Shown: positions 15,093-18,045 of the stretch, piece after piece
How the letters are laid out: the number at the start of each line of letters is the position of its first letter
Position numbering within the stretch: the stretch's first letter is position 1
Origin: Alphaproteobacteria bacterium
GTDB taxonomy: Bacteria > Pseudomonadota > Alphaproteobacteria > CAAHEQ01 > UBA3637
Direction: 5' to 3'
DNA length: 18,045 bases
Assembly: GCA_900772625.1 (NCBI GenBank)
Contig: CAAHEQ010000036.1
Span: 1 to 18,045, forward strand
Translations under genes and position numbers: made by a program
The notes under the pieces: generated by a model
What the model was told of the DNA's origin: nothing
Databases searched by the model: none
Seen by the model: the letters and a program-made list of their open reading frames with translations, nothing else

Positions 15093-15536
15093 ATGACACA
15101 AAAGATATTCATTACATCTGACCATGCGGGCTTTTGTTTGAAGACGGCTCTTGTCCAGTATTTAAAGGAAAAAGGCTTTGATGTTATGGATTTTGGGCCC
15201 GATACAGACGCCCTATCCGTAGATTATCCATTGTTTGCACAAAAGCTCTGCACTGCGCTCAAAGCCGAACCAGCAGCCAAGGGCATTGCTATTTGTGGAT
15301 CGGGCATCGGAATGAGCATTGCGGTTAATCGCTTTTCGTTTATCCGTGGCGCACTTGTTTATACGCCAGAGGCCGCAAAGCTCAGTCGTCAGCATAATAA
15401 CGCTAATGTGTTGTGTTTGGGCGCAAGAATGACCGATTTTGAGCAAGCAAAAACTTTGGTCGATACATTTTTAACCACGCCATTTGACGGCGGACGCCAC
15501 GAAAGACGCGTTTTGGAATTAGGAGATATGAAATGA
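15093..15536 (+). CDS. rpiB: Ribose-5-phosphate isomerase B
   Basis: RpiB interconverts ribose-5-phosphate and ribulose-5-phosphate in the pentose-phosphate pathway. The 147-residue length is standard. Seen are SDHAG (9-13), VDYPLFA (43-49), the AICGSGIGMSIAVNR loop (66-80) with Cys68 as probable proton-transfer base, RQHNNANVLCLGAR (99-112) with His101, and GGRHERRV (133-140) for phosphate binding. AAAGGGA at 15078-15084 supports the ATG. The stop overlaps glyA in ATGA. The rpiB-glyA-nrdR order is typical of Alphaproteobacteria. LacA/B-type galactose-6-phosphate isomerases share the fold, but the context favours RpiB. Confidence 0.95.
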   Translation: MTQKIFITSDHAGFCLKTALVQYLKEKGFDVMDFGPDTDALSVDYPLFAQKLCTALKAEPAAKGIAICGSGIGMSIAVNRFSFIRGALVYTPEAAKLSRQHNNANVLCLGARMTDFEQAKTLVDTFLTTPFDGGRHERRVLELGDMK

Positions 15537-16840
15537 CTTGTAATTGTAAATGTTCTCATCATTCGGATATGCACAGTTTCTTTGAAGATTCTTTAAAACA
15601 ACATGACCCACAAATTGCACGCCTGATTGAGCAAGAGCTGTGGCGTCAACAAGATCACATCGAGCTGATCGCATCGGAAAACATTGTTTCTGAAGCCGTT
15701 TTGCAAGCGCAAGGGTCTGTTTTGACTAACAAGTATGCCGAAGGGTATGCTGCACATCGCTATTATCACGGATGTGAAGTGGTGGATCAAGTCGAAACGC
15801 TGGCAATCGAGCGGGCAAAAAAGTTGTTTAATTGCGCCTATGCAAATGTTCAACCACATTCAGGCAGCCAAGCCAACCAATCCGTTTATATCGCATTGTT
15901 GCAACCCAACGATACAATTATGGGGATGAGCCTTGACGCTGGTGGCCATTTAACGCACGGCGCGAAAGTGTCCAGCTCGGGCAAGTATTACCACTCTGTA
16001 CAATATGGCGTTGACGACAATGGTGTCATCGACTATGACGCTGTAGAAGCTTTGGCAAAAGAGCACAAGCCTCGTCTGATTATCGCAGGCGGCTCCGCCT
16101 ATGCGCGCATTATCGATTTTAAACGTTTCAGACAAATTGCGGACTCTGTCGGGGCTTATTTAATGGTTGATATGGCTCACTTTGCGGGCTTGGTCGCGGG
16201 TGGTCAATATCCATCACCACTGCCAATTGCTGATGTCGTGACGACAACAACGCATAAAACTTTGCGCGGTCCTCGTGGCGGTATGGTTTTAACCAATAAT
16301 GCCGAAATTGCAAAAAAGATTAACTCGGCTGTTTTCCCTGCCTTACAAGGTGGTCCTTTGGAACACGTTATTGCCGCAAAAGCGGTGGCTTTTGGTGAAG
16401 CTTTGCACCCTGAGTTTGCTGATTATGCCGAACAAATCGTTTTGAATGCCAAGGCTTTGGAGCGCACATTCCAAGAGCGTGGCATTGATATGGTGACTGG
16501 CGGAACGGATTCGCATTTGATTTTGATTGACTTGCGTTCCAAAGGCTTAACAGGCAACGCTGTTTGCGACTCTTTAGCACGTGCACACATTATTTGCAAT
16601 AAAAATGCGGTGCCTAATGATCCACAAAAACCGAGCATTACTTCGGGATTACGTATTGGCACGCCTGCTGGCACAACGCGAGGCTTTGGCGTGGCCGAGT
16701 TTGAAGACATCGGCAATATGATTGCGGATTTAATTGACGCAATGAAACTGACGCCTGATGATAACTCTGTCATGGAGCAAGTTATTGCTGAAAAAGCGCT
16801 TGAGCTATGCCGCAACTATCCAATTTATCCAAATAAATAA
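15533..16840 (+). CDS. glyA: Serine hydroxymethyltransferase
   Basis: GlyA moves the serine C3 unit to tetrahydrofolate, making glycine and 5,10-methylene-THF, a PLP-dependent cytoplasmic reaction. In 435 residues: ELIASENIVSEAVLQAQGS (44-62), LTNKYAEGY (64-72), VQPHSGSQAN (106-115), SLDAGGHLTHGA (133-144), VDMAHFAGL (212-220) with D213 and H216, and TTTTHKTLRGPRGG (237-250) with Lys242 as the PLP Schiff-base lysine. The start overlaps rpiB by ATGA with AGGAG at 15521-15525; the next Met (15569) has no SD. The first 14 residues carry three Cys and three His, an odd extension beyond the usual start. The loop reads YAAHRYYHGCE where most relatives have YPGxRYYGGCE. Confidence 0.97.
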   Translation: MTCNCKCSHHSDMHSFFEDSLKQHDPQIARLIEQELWRQQDHIELIASENIVSEAVLQAQGSVLTNKYAEGYAAHRYYHGCEVVDQVETLAIERAKKLFNCAYANVQPHSGSQANQSVYIALLQPNDTIMGMSLDAGGHLTHGAKVSSSGKYYHSVQYGVDDNGVIDYDAVEALAKEHKPRLIIAGGSAYARIIDFKRFRQIADSVGAYLMVDMAHFAGLVAGGQYPSPLPIADVVTTTTHKTLRGPRGGMVLTNNAEIAKKINSAVFPALQGGPLEHVIAAKAVAFGEALHPEFADYAEQIVLNAKALERTFQERGIDMVTGGTDSHLILIDLRSKGLTGNAVCDSLARAHIICNKNAVPNDPQKPSITSGLRIGTPAGTTRGFGVAEFEDIGNMIADLIDAMKLTPDDNSVMEQVIAEKALELCRNYPIYPNK

Positions 16841-16851
16841 CAGGTGGCTAA

Positions 16852-17310
16852 ATGAGGTGTCCTTTTTGCCACAGCGAAGACAGTCAAGTCAAAGACTCGC
16901 GCACGACCGATGACGGCAACGCGATCAGACGGCGGCGTGTGTGCCCTAAGTGCAACGCACGCTTTACGACTTTCGAGCGCATACAGCTCAAAGAATTGAT
17001 TGTCGTGAAAAAAAATAATTTAAAAGTTTTGTTTGACAGAGACAAGCTTGCAAAGTCTATTTACATCGCGACTCGCAAAAGGCCTGTGACCGAAAAGCAA
17101 GTCGAAACGCTCGTTTACGACATCCAGCGAAAGCTCGAAGAAATGGGCGAGAACGAAATTCAAAGCACGCTTATCGGACAATTAGTCATGCACGCGCTTT
17201 TAAAGCTAGACAAAGTTGCGTATATACGCTATGCTTCTGTCTACCGAAACTTTAACGAAACGAAAGATTTTGAAGAATTTATCAAACCATTATTAAAAGA
17301 AGAAGAATAA
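16852..17310 (+). CDS. nrdR: Transcriptional repressor NrdR of ribonucleotide reductase genes
   Basis: NrdR binds NrdR boxes upstream of ribonucleotide reductase operons and senses ATP/dATP through its ATP-cone. The 152-residue length is normal. The zinc ribbon uses Cys3, Cys6, Cys31 and Cys34 with the signature SRTTDDGNAIRRRRVCPKC (16-34), and FTTFER (38-43) leads to the ATP-cone domain (about 46-136: VVKKNNLKVLFDRDKLAKSI, then YIRYASVYRNF). AGGTGG precedes the ATG, 11 nt after glyA. nusB starts 1 nt after its stop. No NrdR box target gene is in the window. Confidence 0.97.
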   Translation: MRCPFCHSEDSQVKDSRTTDDGNAIRRRRVCPKCNARFTTFERIQLKELIVVKKNNLKVLFDRDKLAKSIYIATRKRPVTEKQVETLVYDIQRKLEEMGENEIQSTLIGQLVMHALLKLDKVAYIRYASVYRNFNETKDFEEFIKPLLKEEE

Positions 17311-17311
17311 A

Positions 17312-17794
17312 ATGACAGAAAAGTTATCCCCTACTCAAAAATTTACAAATGCACGCTTGAATGCAATTCAGGCCTTATATGCGGCCGAGTTCAACCAAGC
17401 CCCTATGGAGCAAGTGATTTTTGACTTTTTAAACGGTAAAATTGGCTCTCAGTTATTACGCGAAGACGAAGCTAGCAAAGAAGAGTTTATCGAGTTGCCC
17501 GTTATGGACAAAGAATTGTTTGCTAAAATAGCGCAAGAGGCTTGGACAAGAAAGCCCGAGCTTGATGAAATTATCATTAAATCTGTACAATCTGGGTGGG
17601 AAAATGACCGCATTGAAATGCTTTTACAAGCTATTTTGCGTGCTGGATTAGCAGAATTTTTTGTAAATCCCAACCTAGACGCACCAATTATCATTAACGA
17701 ATACACGGACATTACGCGCTCGTTTTACGAGGGCGCTGAAGTGGCCTTAGTCAATGCTGTATTAAATAAGTTCGCAAAGGTTATTCGTGGCTGA
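17312..17794 (+). CDS. nusB: Transcription antitermination factor NusB
   Basis: NusB joins NusE (ribosomal protein S10) on boxA RNA to prevent early termination of rRNA operons. The 160 residues show ARLNAIQALYAAEF (14-27), a helical middle, LLQAILRAGLAEFF (about 104-117) and the C-terminal IINEYTDITRSFYEGAEVALVNAVLNKFAK, which corresponds to the IxNEYVxxA...VNGVLD block of the family. It begins 1 nt after nrdR, with only a GAAGAAG purine tract as ribosome site. In many alphaproteobacteria riboflavin genes lie between nrdR and nusB; none do here. Confidence 0.94.
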   Translation: MTEKLSPTQKFTNARLNAIQALYAAEFNQAPMEQVIFDFLNGKIGSQLLREDEASKEEFIELPVMDKELFAKIAQEAWTRKPELDEIIIKSVQSGWENDRIEMLLQAILRAGLAEFFVNPNLDAPIIINEYTDITRSFYEGAEVALVNAVLNKFAKVIRG

Positions 17795-17861
17795 TAAAGC
17801 CTTTGCTAAAAAAAAACGATTTTTGCCTGCCCCGAATCCTAAATCAAAAATCCTTTTTTGA
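17787..17861 (+). CDS. Possible very small ORF starting inside nusB
   Basis: A GTG at 17787 overlaps the nusB end by 8 nt and has AAAGG (17776-17780) six bases upstream, an arrangement usual for a coupled next gene. It reads only 24 codons (KAFAKKKRFLPAPNP in the middle) and passes through a run of nine A (17809-17817) before TGA. It could be a leader peptide, a remnant of a broken gene, or chance. I find no similarity. Confidence 0.2.
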   Translation: MADKAFAKKKRFLPAPNPKSKILF

Positions 17862-18045
17862 AAAAGGGGAGAATAAACTAAAGCAACTTTCTACATAACC
17901 ATAAAGCGTGGGGCGTCTTTTGTCGCGCCCACGCCTCGCGCTTTAATAAGTGGACGTGGCTTTTTCGATAATCCAAATACTGAGTTTTCATTAGTAATCT
18001 TTTTGCGCCATTTAATTTTGCAGGCGCGAAATTATTCGCGCCGCG
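17795..18045. other. Non-coding tail with nested inverted repeats
   Basis: After nusB no convincing gene is visible to the window edge. Structures seen: CCTTTTT/AAAAAGG (17852-17858 and 17861-17867); GCGTGGG/CCCACGC (17906-17912 and 17928-17934), nested with and sharing bases with TAAAGCG/CGCTTTA (17902-17908 and 17939-17945); and a perfect 8-bp hairpin GGCGCGAA/TTCGCGCC (18023-18030 and 18035-18042) with loop ATTA, for which GCGCC at 18005-18009 is an alternative partner. The last could be a terminator cut off by the window edge or an attenuator. None matches a riboswitch I know. Confidence 0.5.
18023..18042. terminator. GC-rich perfect hairpin at the window edge, possible terminator or attenuator
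   Basis: GGCGCGAA and TTCGCGCC form a perfect 8-bp stem closing on ATTA. The sequence after it (GCG, then the window ends) does not show a T run on the plus strand, and on the minus strand the following bases are TGCAAAATT. Terminator function is therefore unproven. Confidence 0.3.

Noticed and set aside
17891..18031. Minus-strand 46-codon open frame ending KDAPRFMVM with genome-like codon use
   Set aside because: It is bounded upstream by a stop, has no ATG, GTG or TTG near its beginning with a ribosome site, and overlaps the hairpins; a decayed gene fragment cannot be excluded but there is no positive support.
1..18045. CRISPR array, tRNA, rRNA or prophage genes
   Set aside because: No regularly spaced repeats, no cloverleaf or conserved rRNA sequence and no phage structural genes were seen on reading both strands.

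Overview
The window looks like chromosomal DNA of an alphaproteobacterium with a moderately AT-leaning genome. The evidence is two gene neighbourhoods typical of that class: tsaE-amgK-murU-addB-addA, and rpiB-glyA-nrdR-nusB. Between them lies a looser set of accessory genes on both strands. I cannot place the organism more precisely. The dense packing (many ATGA start/stop overlaps) and missing partner genes (no trxA after addA, no rib genes between nrdR and nusB) suggest a streamlined, perhaps host-associated or gut lineage; that is inference.

Region 1 (46-9865, + strand) is one long, tightly coupled run. It starts with a membrane-anchored protein carrying a degenerate staphylococcal-nuclease-like domain. 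Next come tsaE (tRNA t6A synthesis), amgK and murU (kinase and uridylyltransferase that recycle N-acetylmuramate to UDP-MurNAc), addB and addA (the AddAB double-strand-break helicase-nuclease), and a lipoprotein of an alpha/beta-hydrolase family whose nucleophile Ser is replaced by Asp. Most junctions are 4-10 nt overlaps, so the genes are probably translated in a coupled way.

Region 2 (9862-13530) is accessory. A minus-strand pair encodes an ABHD10-like alpha/beta hydrolase and a TspO/MBR membrane protein. Its end meets the lipoprotein gene in a shared CTAG. A divergent plus-strand comF-like gene follows. Then comes a minus-strand serine recombinase of the Mpi-type DNA invertase family with its own terminator, an AT-rich 284-bp spacer with short palindromes, and a plus-strand secreted single-HKD phospholipase-D-type nuclease.

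Region 3 (13507-14948, minus strand) has an unrecognised 307-residue protein, somewhat MORN-like, coupled to ruvX (yqgF) by a 1-nt stop/start overlap. The pair is driven by a near-consensus sigma-70 promoter.

Region 4 (15093-17794, + strand) is rpiB-glyA-nrdR-nusB behind a plausible promoter. GlyA has an odd Cys/His-rich N-terminus. The last 251 bp hold no convincing gene but several inverted repeats, including a strong GC-rich hairpin at the window edge.

No tRNA, rRNA, CRISPR array or insertion sequence was seen. The points most worth a second look are the Asp-for-Ser lipoprotein hydrolase, the nuclease-like membrane protein without its catalytic residues, the invertase with no obvious invertible target in view, and the promoter-driven unknown gene fused translationally to ruvX.
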